64,000 bases of DNA from Usnea hakonensis (Eukaryota; Ascomycota; Lecanoromycetes; Lecanorales; Parmeliaceae): contig BLJB01000075.1 of NCBI GenBank assembly GCA_013423325.1, forward strand, positions 421 to 64,420. Reading direction: 5' to 3'. Shown here piece after piece: positions 33,709 through 46,375 of this stretch. Position numbers and translations under genes: made by a program. Numbering within the stretch: the first letter of the stretch is position 1; every line of letters begins with the position of its first letter. The notes beneath the pieces were generated by a model that had not been told where the DNA came from, made no database searches, and saw only the letters and a program-made list of their open reading frames with translations.

Positions 33709-34154
33709 TCAATCCGCATCGAAGACGTCAAAGGGAGTTGAAGTTGTCTAAATAGGACTAGACACAAAATGCAGCGGCTACAGCAGTTCAACGGCTAAAG
33801 GTACTTTACCACCTAAAGCAGGCTCGTAGGTACCTTACTTAGTACCGTACTTACCTGACTTAGTACAGTGATGTGTTCGTAAATTTAAGTACGTACTCGT
33901 ATATTGAAAACATGGCGCAATTTGCGTATGTGGTCCCGGAAAGTGTTCATTGATGCTGAATACTGAATGCTGAATTCTTCTCCGAAAGTCTACACGCTTC
34001 CTACGCCACTTTCCGTCCTTCTTACCCTCCTTCTCTTGTTAGCACTTTCGGACCTCAGAACTCCTCTTTGAAAACCACATTTTAAATCTATAGACATGTC
34101 TTAAGGACTGCCTACGGTATAGCCATGTTCTGAAGGCGCGCTGATCGCCCTCGA
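33709..34154. other. Intergenic region with GGTACCTTA-type tract
   Basis: It holds a GTACCTTACTTAGTACCGTACTTACCTGACTTAGTAC-type stretch (about 33800-33870). This is the promoter region of the CoA-binding gene (-). Degraded N-terminal sequence of the methyltransferase pseudogene may begin near 34096. Confidence 0.5.
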
Positions 34155-35240
34155 ATGGGCAATGCTGACAGTGAAGTCATCATCCAGTACCAGATCATCT
34201 TGGAGTACCACCACGGTCCCCGAAGAATTTGCGTAGACCTTGGATGCGGTCATGGTGTCGTTGCTCGCTACCTTTCCCATTCGTTTTCGGACGTCATCGA
34301 GACTGACCCGTCGAATGGAATTATTGAACAAGCGCAATTATCAATATCACAAGATCATTCCAATGTTATCTTTCGAAAGTCGTCTGCGGAAAGCTTGATA
34401 TTGCTCAAGAACGAAAGTGTCGATCTCGTCGTGGCAGGCCAGGCGGCGCATTGATTTGACACCCGCATCTTATTTCCAGAGATGGAAAGAATACTGAGAA
34501 GGGGTGGTCGGCACATTCCGGGAGCAAGCTATTCCTCAGATTGGTCGTAAGATCTGAATTTAATTCCCGAAGAAATGATCTGACCTCGGATACACAAAGC
34601 TTCTCTGGCATTTTGGGGGTACACAGATCATGTCTTTGTGGATTACCCGAAGGCGACCAAAATCCTCCATGAATATGCTTACGGGATTGATGAGCGAATG
34701 CTCGGTTCATATTGGTCACAACCGGGCAGATCAAAAGTAGAGAATAAGCTTCAGGACATTGAACCACTGGTGGACGAATGGGAAGACGTGTTGGTGATCT
34801 TTCCTAATTAGTCGATTTCCAATTCGTCTCAAAGCCTGAGTTGCGAAATTTGTCTTGAAAATTGAAAAAGCATTGTGACTCGTTTCACCACTACGATCTG
34901 ACTAAAAAGAGACATTCTGACTAGGGGCATTTTTAGGCAACGAATGAGTACCAGCCCGATATAAATGGACCAAAGACTGGCGAAGGGACTATGCTTTTGA
35001 GTAGGCGAATGATGATTGGAGAGTGTATGGACTTTGTTAGGACATGGAGCTCATACAGTGCTTGGCAGGACAGATTCCATACCAAGAAACGTTGTGAAGG
35101 TGGTGAAGGAGATATTGTGGACGAAATGTTCAACAAGATGAAGCTGGCAGAAGTGGACTGGCAGAAGGACGAGGTATGGATGGAGAAAGAGGTCGAGATA
35201 TGAATGGGGAACAGGCCTGTTACTCGCCAGAAAGAGATAG
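34155..35240 (+). pseudogene. Crg1-type SAM-dependent methyltransferase, disabled
   Basis: Methyltransferase motifs are all in order. A Rossmann motif I 'ICVDLGCGHGVVARYL' (about 34223) is followed by 'FRKSSAESL' and 'SVDLVVAGQAAH'. Later come 'SLAFWGYTDHVFVDYPKATKIL', 'YWSQPGRS' and a C-terminal 'RTWSSYSAWQ' with 'EGGEGDIVDEMF'. This is the fungal Crg1/trans-aconitate-methyltransferase-like layout. Disablements: TGA at 34452-34454 where the family has Trp, and a single extra base near 35202 that shifts the last residues out of frame (the shifted frame continues to TAG 35238-35240). No good start codon: upstream frames contain stops. Stops near 34549 and 34800 lie in sequence that can be spliced as introns. 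A recently decayed gene or sequencing errors are both possible. Confidence 0.7.
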
Positions 35241-35573
35241 ACGTGTCTGGACCTGTTGTCAAACATTGATGTTTGTTGATGTTTGACAAAATAGCTGTCT
35301 TGTAGGCCTTCATTGCTTTTACGTAGTTCCTTGACAGTCGGATTATACGGCTAATGTTCCGTTATGTGCCCCTGTTTGTCCATCTTTCAGTGGTAGTGAA
35401 TGGTAATGATTCGTGATAAACTAGAATGATAAGTACCTTAGCGCAGGGTAACGAAAGATTACGCGAATCAATGACGTAGTACACTTCCGACAAGTCAAAA
35501 CTGAGCGCCGAGAACTTTTGATAATGTCCATCATTCTCTGTCAAACAGTCCGCTACCGACTGAAGACCAAAGG
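35241..35573. other. Intergenic region, rad4 promoter
   Basis: 333 bp; no coding features. A short near-palindromic ACATTGATGTTTGTTGATGTTT repeat lies at 35264-35285. Confidence 0.45.
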
Positions 35574-38500
35574 ATGCCACCTTTCATCCCTTCCAAACGC
35601 CGCTTATCCACCCCTTCTCCCAATGGTCCCACCCTAAAAGCAACCAAGAAGCCCAGTCTCTTCGATACAGCGGACAGGCCTGACACTTCAGTGACTCTAA
35701 CAGATAATCAGGCATTTTTAGACCGTCTAGGTGGTTCGGGAAGTGACAGTTCTCTCAGCGATGTCAGCAGTGCCGACTTTGAAGACGCCATTCTGCAACA
35801 GAGTTCGAAGAGACGGAAGACAGCTCACTCTGATGAAGAGGACGGGGATGACGTTGACTGGGAAAATGCTATACATCATGTGGCCGCGCCATCTAAAAAT
35901 GCAGTTGCTGGCCCTTCTGGCGACCTTGAGCTCACACTGGACAGAAGTGCTCACACTGGCTCCATGACCAATCCACATGATAAGAAAAAGGGGCCTAGCA
36001 AGATCGAGAGACAGATCAGGATGTCTACACACATAATGCACGTCCAATTTCTTTTGTTCCACAATTTAATTAGGAATGGTTGGGCATGTAGCCTGGAGAT
36101 TCAGCGGATTTTGGTTAGTCAACTACCGCCTGGTGTAAACAAGGAAATCGATAGATGGAAGTCTGCTGCAGGGATGACTCCAGATGCTGCGATGGACGAT
36201 ACCGAATCTCCCTCATGCAACGGCAAGAAAAGGAGACAAGCAGAAAAAAGCGAGAGAAATCAGAGGGATTGGGGAAAACCTGCAGCGAGGCAAGATAAAG
36301 GTGTCCCAAATATGAGCCGAGGCGACCCAACCCTGCGATTACTCAAAGTTCTAGCTGCATATTGGAGGAAGCGCTTCACCATTACATCCCTTGGGCTACG
36401 CAAACAAGGGTACAAGGCACTTGCGGTCTTAGAGGAGGAGCTTGTTTCGTATAAGGACGACAAGCATGACCCAGAACGTCACGGTGAGCGGATGAGAAAC
36501 ATTGACGATTTCAAAAAGCTCGCGAAGAGCTGCAAAGGCTCTCGAGACGTTGGAGCCCAGCTTTTCACCACATTAATTCGGGGTTTGGGAATCGAAGCGA
36601 GGCTAGTTGCGAGCCTGCAACCTATCGGTTTTGGCTGGAGCAAAAACGAAGACGCTTCGGACAAACCAAGCAGTATTTCGAAAACACTGAAGATGAACAA
36701 TGTGGACGAGCCATCTGACTCTAATGAAGAATTTGATTCTGCGAGTGTGTCTGCAGCAAAAAATCCCGGCAAAAGTGAGGGCAGGAAAGGTAGGCTCAGA
36801 GGTGCGAGGAGCGCGCCAATAGACCTCTCAGACGACTTGGTCAAGGACAGTGAGGTAGATGTCCCGTCCGATGGCGAGGATGATGTCGCGTCCGTAATTG
36901 ATGTGACTTCTTCTTCTCCTCGTAACGGAGCCAACATGAATGACGATAGAGACTTGCCCTTTCCTAGCTATTGGACAGAGGTTATATCCCCAATCACCAA
37001 TGAGGTTCTACCAGTTGATCCAATGATACTCACCCCGGCGGTAGCTACTAATTCTCAACATCTAGCTCAGTTCGAATCTAGAGGTGCCAAAGCGGACAAG
37101 GCAAAACAGGTCTTTGGATACGTCGTGGCATATTCCCCTGATGGAACGGCCAAAGATGTCACTACTCGTTATCTAAAGCGGCATATGTGGCCTGGCAGGA
37201 GCAAAGGAGTACGAATCCCTGTCGAGAAGATACCTGTCTACAATAGGAGAGGAAAGATCAAACATTATGAAGATTACGATTGGTTCAAGACAGTTATAAG
37301 CGGCTACTCTAGGACTGTAGATATGAGGACTATAGCAGACGACATTGAAGAGGCAAAAGATCTCAAGGCTGTGAAGCCGGAGAAGAAGGAACAAAAAACA
37401 GGCAAAGGAACTCTTCAAAGCTTCAAAAGCTCTGCGGAATACGTGTTAGAAAGGCATCTGCGAAGAGAAGAAGCATTGCGGCCGGGTTCAGAGCCCGTGA
37501 AAAGATTCACTACGGGCAAAGGAGACAAGGCAAAAGAGGAGCTTGTCTACAGACGTAGTGATATTGAGATATGTCGCACAGGCGAGAGCTGGCACAAGGA
37601 AGGTCGGGCGATCAAACCTGGTAGGTACCTTTGATTCAAATCACGGCTTCTCACCTTGGAATTATGTTGACTCAAACTTTCATAGGCGAGTCTGCAATGA
37701 AGATGGTTCCCGTCCGGGCAGTCACCTTGATGAGAAAACGTGAAGTTGAAGAGGCCCAGAGAGACGGGGAAAAGCTTAAACAAGGTCTGTATGCTTTGCA
37801 CCAGACAGACTGGATAATACCTTCTCCAATCGAGAATGGAGTCATTCCAAAGAATGCGTTCGGCAATATGGACTGCTACGTTCCCACAATGGTCCCTAAA
37901 GGTGCCGTTCACATACCGTTGAAAAGTACCGTCAAGATATGCAAGAGAATGGGTATAGACTTCGCAGAAGCCGTGACAGGCTTCGAGTTTGGAAAACAGC
38001 GAGCGGTGCCGATAATTACCGGCGTAGTGGTAGCGGAGGAGCATGAGCACGAAGTACTTGACGAGTAAGTGTACTGCCCGCCGGGCAATTCTTCACAGAT
38101 TTACGCCGCTCTTTCGAATCAAAGACCTCTTTTGCGGGTGGAAGGCAGATAGTACTCTCCAAATGTGGCCCAGAATCCACACCTTTCTTGCCAAAGAATA
38201 AATCAAGCTAATACGCCCCAAACTGTGCAGGTGGGAGAAAGATGAGGAAGAAAGAAGGATCAAAGAAGAAGGAAAACGTGAGAAATCTGCGCTGGCAACA
38301 TGGAGGAAGTGGCTGATGGGCCTGCGTATAATCGAACGGGTCCGGGAAGAGTACGGAGGCGGCGATGATGCGCATATTGCCGAGGAAATGAACCCTTTCA
38401 CAAACCCAAGCAAGGCCAAGAAGGTCAGGAAGGCCCTGCAGGCCGAAGTTGAGACCGGCTCAACACCAGACCAAGATCCAGCTTCGCACGCTACCGGCAA

Positions 38501-38723
38501 GGAAGCCCCTGGGGGTGGTTTTTTCGCAGATGATGACGCCGATGACGATGATGTTGTGGCTAAAGGTGGAGGTTTTTTCCCCGAAGGACATGACGAAGTG
38601 GAGGTCCCACACAGAGCGGGTGAGCTCACTATTGATGATGAACGCTCAAGTTCTTCTTCGCTAGTACGTTCGGAAGTAGTGAATGATGAGCCTCCGGACA
38701 TCGGTGAGAGCTATAGGGCCTGA
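35574..38723 (+). CDS. rad4: Nucleotide-excision-repair damage sensor Rad4/XPC
   Basis: Exons 35574-37620, 37686-38064 and 38231-38723 give 972 aa. The N-terminus is acidic and disordered. A transglutaminase-like domain follows (about residues 140-520: 'HVQFLLFHNLIRNGWACS', 'RDVGAQLFTTLIRGLGIEARLVASLQP', 'PSYWTEVISPITNEVLPVDP'). BHD1-3 DNA-binding domains come next (about 560-830: 'HLRREEALRPGSEPV', 'GESWHKEGRAIKPGE', 'VRAVTLMRKREVEEAQRDGEK', 'GLYALHQTDWI'; 'IPKNAFGNMDCYVPTMVPKGAVHIP'). It recognises helix-distorting lesions with Rad23 in global-genome repair, in the nucleus. Coding-like sequence in other frames continues to 39052 with a basic tail ('RRAAPKRKAATKSERAFKSH'), so the true C-terminus may be longer by splicing or may have been frameshifted. 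Confidence 0.93.
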
Positions 38724-39052
38724 TCGAACCAGATCTCGGCGACAAGGTACTCGCAACAGTCCCCAGGAACTCATCGATGAATAGAAAGAAAGCAGCTACA
38801 ACCATGAGCAGTCTCGAAGGTGAAATACCGGGTAAAGCACTCAATAGAAGGGCAGCGCCGAAACGAAAAGCAGCAACGAAGAGCGAAAGGGCCTTTAAGA
38901 GCCATTCACTGGGAAATGAGAGTGCTGAGGATGACGACAGCGATCGAGAGAAGTTGATGGGCAAGGGATCCGCTGTCAAGAAGCCTAAAAATCAGAAAAT
39001 TGTCAAAGACGGGCCGGGTCGGTCACTTCGAAGTAGGAAAAAGACCTACTAA
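38724..39052 (+). other. Coding-like tail downstream of rad4 (alternative exon or frameshifted C-terminus)
   Basis: Two short frames (about 38725-38781, 'TRSRRQGTRNSPQELIDE', and 38777-39052, Lys/Arg-rich, ending TAA) look like a Rad4 C-terminal tail but lie in different frames. A GTGAGA donor at 38704 and AAAGCAG acceptor at 38795 would join rad4 in phase to 38796-39052, giving 1051 aa. Confidence 0.45.
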
Positions 39053-39346
39053 GCAAAGCAACGGAATGCCAGGCATCGATCAATAGTTGTAGCTGCTCCA
39101 CAACACCGTTATCTTTGCCAAGTAAATAGACTTTGCACGATCGCATTACTCCTATCAAGATCTTGTTATTGGCATATCATAGGTCAACGGATGTGATGGT
39201 CTTGGCTTTGATAAACTCGGTATATGCAGAACAGTGCCCAAAAAAATGGTAGGTCGTTAAGTAAGCAATGAAACATCTTCGGCGCTCCTTGATCGGTGCA
39301 TGTCAAATTAGGCGGTTCCACCACACGGTTTTACATTTTTCGCCGC

Positions 39347-41391
39347 CTATTTCCTTCGCCGTCGGCGTAATTCCCAGTTGGCGACGACCTCTTCTTCGAG
39401 ATCGTCCTCTAATTCTTGCTCCACCACCACCCAGTTCTCATCCTCAACTGTCACACCTTTGGGCCTTAGTACTCCAGCGCTGTCAGTGACTCTTGCCTCT
39501 GTCTGGTGTGTCTCAATCCCTTTGTTTCCCATCAAATACTCGCCAAAATACTCCACAGCTTTGAATGCCTCCTTGCCGGTCGGCACAATGTTCTTACTTG
39601 GTAGGAGGAAACCGTAGCTGCCAGTGTCTCGCAATTTGATCTGGTAAGCGTAAGAGACTTTCAATTCGTGATAAAACCAGTCCAGAGCACTGCCACCTCC
39701 TGTCTCCATTCGTGGCCACAATCTCTTCTCGGTCTTGGATTTCTCGTTAGCGTTTTGTGTACGCTTCTCATTTGATGTGGTCATAACGCTTCCCTCGCAT
39801 GCAGAAGTAACGCCATAGTTCTCACCATTCGTGACGCGAATGGCTTTTGCAAGACCAATGGCGAGCTCCTCCAAGTTCTCGAGTGATGGCGGAGAGGAGA
39901 TGCAAGAATAGGAGTAGGGATACAGCACTTGCTGCGAATAGCTATGAAAGTCTACGCAGAGCTCGGGGTCAGCATCCGCCGTTTGAGATGGGAAATGGAC
40001 AATTCTCAGAAATAGAAGGGTCATCTTGCTCCTCGAAACGTGTATCGTGCCGCAACCCCAACATTAAAGTACCACATACGGAATGTACATACCTAGAAAT
40101 CCTACAAACTCCACATTGTTGTTTTCAGTCTCGTTCCGGACCCAATTGGCAAAGCGGCGAGATTCCACAGCTTCGAATGGACTTTCACCAGAAAAGCTTT
40201 CGGAACAGGGACTACTTTTGGAGGCTTCGCCGTCCCATTCAAAACCGTACGCACGGTCAAGGTCAAGACCTTTGCAGAATCTGAGAGCAGTTTGCTGGCG
40301 ATTTTTACGCCAAAGGCGGTCATTTTCCCAGGTGTAGACGTAGCCGTCCGGGTTAAGGGTTGGAATGAAGACCCAATCATACGTCTCAAGGAGCTTGGTC
40401 ATGGATTTAGATTTACCGTAGGCGGTGATAAATGAATAGGCGATATAATTGACGGTAGATGTGCTGATCCATTCGCGGGCGTGGGCCCCCCCAGCAACGA
40501 TGATGGTTTTGCGTGGAGAGACTTGCTGTTCAGAGTTGGTTGGGTGCACACCAACGCGAAGCGCAGGTATGTCCCGGCCTTCGTAAGAAATGCCGATATT
40601 AGACATGCGGACGTGACTTGGGAAAAGAGAGCGCAGGAGGCGCATCCAAGGGACAATAACAGAGAGAGGCTGGTAGTCGCGGAAGAAAATGTTGGTCTCG
40701 TCGGTAGAGGGGTGGAGGTCCGGGCTGAATGAGCGAGAGGCTTCCTGCGTAGGAGTTGAAGAATCGACGAAGGGAAGAGAAGGGTACGATTCGAATATTG
40801 CTTGGGCGAGGTCATGCATCAGGGGAGTGTGAGCATGCTGCAGGGACGACGGTAGAAGTCCCAAGAGTGATGGCACCTACAAAGGGGTTGAAAAATTATT
40901 CAGAATCTTGATGTATTGGCGGCGCAATTGCTACTTACGACATCCTTGGACAAGCGTATATCCACCCAATCGGTCGTAAACTCCCAGACATCCAGAAACA
41001 AGACGTCTATGGCTTGTGCAAGGGCCTCTGCCTCGTAGATAGATTTGATGTTGAAGCGTAGGACCAAGTCCCCACCATATCTTGCCAGGAGTGTTGGCGG
41101 AGGGCCGGCGGGAATGGAAGTTTTGCCATTGGCCTTATCCAAGCGGGCGTCGGAAGGAATACGCCAGATGGAGTGAACGAGGCAGTCTCGTGCTCGAGAT
41201 AGCCATGACCTTGCGTTGGAATCGTGAGGGAATTGAGAGACTTGCTGGGGTATCTGAAAAGGCAATTGCGGAGGGGAGTAGGGATGGTTCAGAGATGAAG
41301 CGGCGGCATGACGTGAAAGGACGATCAAACCCAGACCCCAGAAGAGTAGGGCGGGAGTCAATGAGAAAAAGTTGACAGTGGAATACTGCAT
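39347..41391 (-). CDS. ecm14: Ecm14-type inactive metallocarboxypeptidase homologue (M14A-like pseudoenzyme)
   Basis: Exons 41391-40939, 40876-40093 and 39951-39347 give 613 aa. A signal peptide (MQYSTVNFFSLTPALLFWGLGLIVL..AAA) starts it, then a propeptide and an M14 catalytic domain. The zinc ligands appear kept: H283 and E286 in 'GGAHAREWIS', and H415 in 'DFHSYSQQVL', the last restored by splicing. 'DLDRAYGFEW' is Ecm14-specific. The general-base Glu of active M14A peptidases (FELRDTG) is replaced by Lys518 in 'YQIKLRDTGSYGF', so catalysis is unlikely. Ecm14 is known as a vacuolar/extracellular pseudopeptidase linked to wall phenotypes. The start was taken at the ATG giving the best signal peptide; an ATG 14 codons upstream is in frame. 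Confidence 0.92.
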
Positions 41392-42086
41392 TGTTATAGG
41401 TAATGGAATGATTCCATTTTTGTTTTGCATACTATATGATGAGAAGAAGAAGAAGAAGAGGAAGAAGAATGGATAGCATCTCTCTGGCAATTACTTAAAG
41501 TATATGGTGTAAAGAAAGTTACCTACTTACTTTAAAGTACTTTATCTTCTGCCTGATACCGATTGCCTTTTCAGAGCTAAACTAAGTACCTTAAATACCA
41601 GATTGTGGAGACGTTCGGTTTTAACCTGCGGACTGAAGTATTCCCCGCCGCAGGGCACTAAGATGCTTGTAGACTAGGCTAGTGGGTTAGGTACCTTAAG
41701 TACCTGTTAATACGGAGTAAAAGTAAGTAGGTACCGAGTACTTACGTACGTACCTTATTTTAATACGGCAGGGACGGCAAGCTTTGAAAGGGAAGCTACG
41801 TACGAGTACTCCCCAAAACTTAACCTTACCAACAACTTTTGCATACGTCTTCCCATCCATCCTTCTATATCTCATCCACTCTCTCTTCGCCATCGTTTTA
41901 ATCTTTCAGCTTGTGTCACTCGTTTAGTCAACATCGCTTCCCTTCCCTCACCTCGTCCCCCAATATACTTGCACTTCCTTTCACCTTCCTACCGCGACAG
42001 CTCCTACAAACCTTCGACATCGGGCCTTTAAACTGCTCTCATCTCATACACCACAGACTCAATGCGCTATCTAGAATTCATACACC
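41392..42086. other. Divergent intergenic region with GAA run and GGTACCT-type tracts
   Basis: 695 bp between ecm14 (-) and the Sec7 gene (+). A (GAA)n stretch lies at about 41441-41468. TACTTTAAAGTAC, GGTACCTTAAGTACCT and GTACCGAGTACTTACGTACGTACC tracts span 41510-41760. The CT-rich part after 41880 is probably the 5' leader of the GEF gene. Confidence 0.5.
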
Positions 42087-45000
42087 ATGCCGTGGAGTCG
42101 ACTCCGAACTCCCAGACCAGGAGATGCTACTGGAGCTCTCCGTCGTCAGAGTACCATCGATCCTCTTGCGTCTCAGGAACATCATGAGCAAAGTTCTAAC
42201 AGCAGTCCCTTGCGTCTTGGGCATGACCCGCTTGATTCCGTCAAAACACCCTCTCCGCTCAGAAATTCATTCGAACCTTCAGCGGTCGAGCAAGTTGCAT
42301 CTTCCATTGAACGCGCGCAGGATCCAATGCTGCCAGAACAGCCACAGAAACGTCAGCGATTCAGCATGCTGAAATATCGTCATGCTAGTGATCCTCAGGT
42401 TCGATTCTTTCTTCTCCGCCCTCCTTAATATCCAGAGGTTGAAAGTAGGCTGATTGAATTACCGTATGATAGATATCCAAGACAGCCAGAGATCATGGAC
42501 TCACACATGTGCCGCCTATGCCAGCAGGTAAGGCCTCGAATCGAAGGACAGCTTTCGATGAAGACAAAAGGGGAGCTAATCAGTGGGCTTTCACAGCTCC
42601 ATCTATTGTTACCACAGCGCCCCAAGAGAGTACAGATGCGAGTCACAAAAAGAAGTCAACATTTACTTTGTCTCGCCGTCACAAACAAGCTGAAAATGTC
42701 AAAACAATTTCCTCCAAGCCTTCAAATAATTCTCTGTCAGCAATATCGACGATTTCTGGTAAAAACAATGTGGACCCTGCATTGGTTAACCCAACCACTG
42801 GAGAGTCCCCCTCTACGTTCGAAGGACCCGACAAATTCAAGGGGTTGACTGCCCCACCCGCGTACGGCGATGACTCCAATTCCTCCTTGGCTTTGCCGGT
42901 TTCAAGGTTGTCAGAATCTTCCAGGTCAGAAGGGAGTCTAGGAGACCACGGGGTCTATGCAACGACCACTACAACCCACACAGTATCAACTACTACGACA
43001 TTCTTTCGTCTTCCGAGACGTAAGAAGAACAAAGGCCCTCTCTTCCCATTGCCGATCAAAGTATCCACTCCAGAACCGTCTCAATCCACTGGCCTCACCT
43101 CCCGAGCATCGCTTGGGCAAGGCGCATCAGAGTCTCTGCGTGACCTATATCCTACCCGCACTCCACCTCTGGCTGATACACATCGTTCCTCTTATCCGGA
43201 TCATGACATCAACGGGCTTACTTCTCCTCTGCCGTCTCCGAGTCATGTACGGGACGAGAATTTGCGCATGAACTCCAACAATTCTGGGCCATCGGGCAGT
43301 TCATCACCCGTTCTGACTGACTCAGCAGTCTTGGGCCGCCGAGGCCGGTCCTCCACGAAGGGCTCTGTCAGGCAAAGTGGGGAGGATGAGACTCTGCCAA
43401 CGCCTCCTTTGCCTGTGTCCGGTAGGACGTCATCCTCGACTACGGGGAGAGCAAGCTTGGGAGGTTTGTTCAATCTGTCTCGACTCAGACAGAATTCTGA
43501 GCCTCTACAGCTGCGTCAAGGCTCTGGTCATCCTGCAATTCCTGGCACGCCCATCTCGGCTGGATCAAAGTCTCAATCATTCAGTCTGAGTAGAGAACCT
43601 GTTATAGTTCCTGAGCGCCAAGAGGGAGACACACCGGCAAAATATCTGATCCGACTCGAGGAAGCCGTCAGTCGAGGCGTCGTTGCCACCATCTTGTCCC
43701 AGTCCAATGATGACTTTTTCAAGAACGTGTTGCGCAGCTACATGCGAGGCTTCAAATTCTTTGGCGATCCTCTTGACATGTCCACTAGAAAATTGTTGAT
43801 GGAAGTGGAACTTCCCAAGGAAACCCAGCAGATCGATCGTGTTCTTCAAGCTTTTGCAAACAGGTACCATGAGTGCAATCCCGGAGTCTACGCATCACCT
43901 GGTAAACTCTATAGTTCTCACTAACCTTCACGTACTGACAACTATTGTGTACTAGATGAAACATACTTTATAGCCTTTTCGATTTTGATCCTTCACACAG
44001 ACGTTTTCAATAAGAACAACAAGCACAAGATGCAGAAAAATGATTACACCAAGAATGCTAGGGGGCAGGGCGTTGCTGACGAGATTCTGGAATGTTTTTA
44101 CGACAATATTTCTTATACTCCATTTATCCACGTCGAGGACGATCTCGACATCAATGGAGAGCGAATCGTTGCGCGCAAAGCTCGCAAAAACATTTTCTCA
44201 AAGCCTAGCACAGACTCTCTAGGTAGACCGTCCCGAGAACCGGTTGACCCATACACTCTCATCTTGGATAATAAATTGGACTGCCTTCGTCCTTCGCTCA
44301 AAGACGTCATGTTTATAGACGACCATTATACATACTTGGGAACAGCGCCGGCTCTGAACATTGCCAATTTGAACAAAACTTTCTTCAAGTCAGGGGTCCT
44401 GCAAATTATGTCGTCGAGATCCCGGCCCGAAGCCTTTATGTCGCCAGAGACCATGGCGAACCCCGCAGAAGCTCATCCTGGAGTGGTGGATATCAAAATC
44501 ACCAAAGTGGGAATACTGTGGCGCAAGGATATGAAGAAAAAGAAAGCCCGGTCGCCATGGCAAGAATGGGGTGCAATATTGACAGGGGCTCAATTGTACT
44601 TCTTTCGCAATACTACATGGATTAAAAGCCTGATGCATCAGCACGACTCTCATCACAAACATGGGTTTTCAGGTTTGCCTGTGATCTTTAAACCTCCGCT
44701 TGAGCAATTCAAGCCTGACGCTCTGATGTCCACTGAAGATGCGGTAGCGTTATTGGATACTACATACAAAAAGCATAAACATGCCCTGGTGTTCGTGCGA
44801 CACGGTGGGTTCGAGGAGACCTTCTTGGCGGACAATGAAAACGAGATGAACGATTGGCTTGCAAAGTTGAACTACGCGTCAGCATTTCGGACAGCTGGAG
44901 TTCGCATGAGGGGTCTCATCGGGGGAACTACTGATGGCCAAAAGACTCGCGCCATGAGTCGATTGAATTCCGGTAACTCGGCTCAGTCGGTGCAAACGAC

Positions 45001-46375
45001 GCATAGCGAAGCATCTCTCCAAGACAACAAAGCCGATTCTGAACTTGCTCGTCAAATCCAAGCAGCGCGACGACAGATTATGACCCAAAAGATAGCGGAA
45101 GCAAACGCCAAGCTAAGTGAGGCCGGCAAGCAGCTGGACATACAGCTACGAAATGCTAGGCACCTACAGATTCTAGCACCCATCCAAACCAAGACGCGAG
45201 AACAAATCGTACTTGCTGCTGGTGGAATGGCTGCAAAAATAAAGTGGATGCGAATGGAATATTGGCGCACACGATGTCACAGAGATATCCTAACCATGGA
45301 TCTCGAAGAAGACATTACGTCGAGTAACAATGGCCAGCCGGGGAGTGACAGCGCAGCGAGCTCTGTAGTACCGGTACCTTCGCCTGTAGGGCTTGATTTC
45401 AAACCACTCGAACTTCCCGAAGTGTACCAGACGACTCGAGTTATACAAGCTGGGTCTGCTGTGCGACCTTACACTCAGCCGTTGCCTTCAAGACCATTTA
45501 GCGCGGATAACGTCTTTGAGTCAATTCATCCTTTGCCATCAGGAAGCGAACACAAATTAAACGGCTCGTGGGAATTACCCCCATTATCTTTCCAGCCAAT
45601 AAAGTCTACCGTCAAGTCTGAGTCAAGCACTGCAATTGCCCAGCCGACTCGCCATTCCCTGGTGCCTCGGCCATCTTCGCGCAGTGTAGGCGACACAGCT
45701 GGAGGTTTGGACTCCGGCGAAAAAACTACAAAGCTATTTACACCCCCCCGAAACATGGAGAAGAACGAGCAAGAAGTGCTACAAGAGGCCGGCATTGTTG
45801 AACCGAGAAGCCCTTCCCCTGCCAAGGCAAAGCGGCCAGATACATCTGACAGCGACGTAACTCGGGAGAAATCCAAAATCTCGGACACTGACTATAATGA
45901 GGGAAAGTCTAGAGTTCGGCGAAGTCTGCATCGTACCCTACGCGATTCTCACCCTCCCAGCCATCATCGAAGCAAGAAAGTCAAAGACTCGGCCGGAAGT
46001 GCTACCCATCCAGAAGATAATCCCTCCCTGATTGAGAGCGAAGGCTTAACTCGCGGAACTGGGAGCTTCACTGTGCACGGAAAGAAAGCATCTGTGATCA
46101 CGTTCGGTTCGGAGTTGCAGAACATGTCCCCGGATGAGCGTTTGAGACTGAGGAAGCAGATGCAAAATGACGAGTCGAAGCTTTCGGTCCCGTCGGCTAT
46201 GGAAGACGAAGATGATGCAGCCAAATCTAGACTCGAGTCTACTGCGAGACGTGCTTCTGCTGTCAGTGGTAGCACGACCACCACGAGAAGTGCAACCTTT
46301 GAAGAGAGCGTCCAAGAGCAGGCTCAGACGGCAGAGACCCTTGATGACACGTCCGAATTTATAGAGCAGACATAG
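42087..46375 (+). CDS. syt1: Sec7-PH guanine nucleotide exchange factor for Arf/Arl GTPases (Syt1-like)
   Basis: Exons 42087-42398, 42473-43901 and 43956-46375 give 1386 aa. The first 480 residues are disordered. A Sec7 domain spans about residues 488-680: 'TPAKYLIRLEEAVSRGVVATILSQ' then 'FFKNVLRSYMRGFKFFGDPLDMSTRKLL'. The catalytic glutamic finger is in 'MEVELPKETQQIDRVLQAFA' (Glu about 550). 'CNPGVYASPDETYFIAFSILILHTDVFN' is created by the second splice. A PH domain follows (about 755-880, 'VGILWRKDMKKKK', 'WGAILTGAQLYFF'), then a coiled coil (about 935-1010) and a disordered tail. The layout matches yeast Syt1, a Golgi GEF linked to Arl1/Arf. The role is nucleotide exchange on a small GTPase at Golgi membranes. 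The first-intron acceptor (42472) is chosen on branch-point grounds. Confidence 0.9.
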
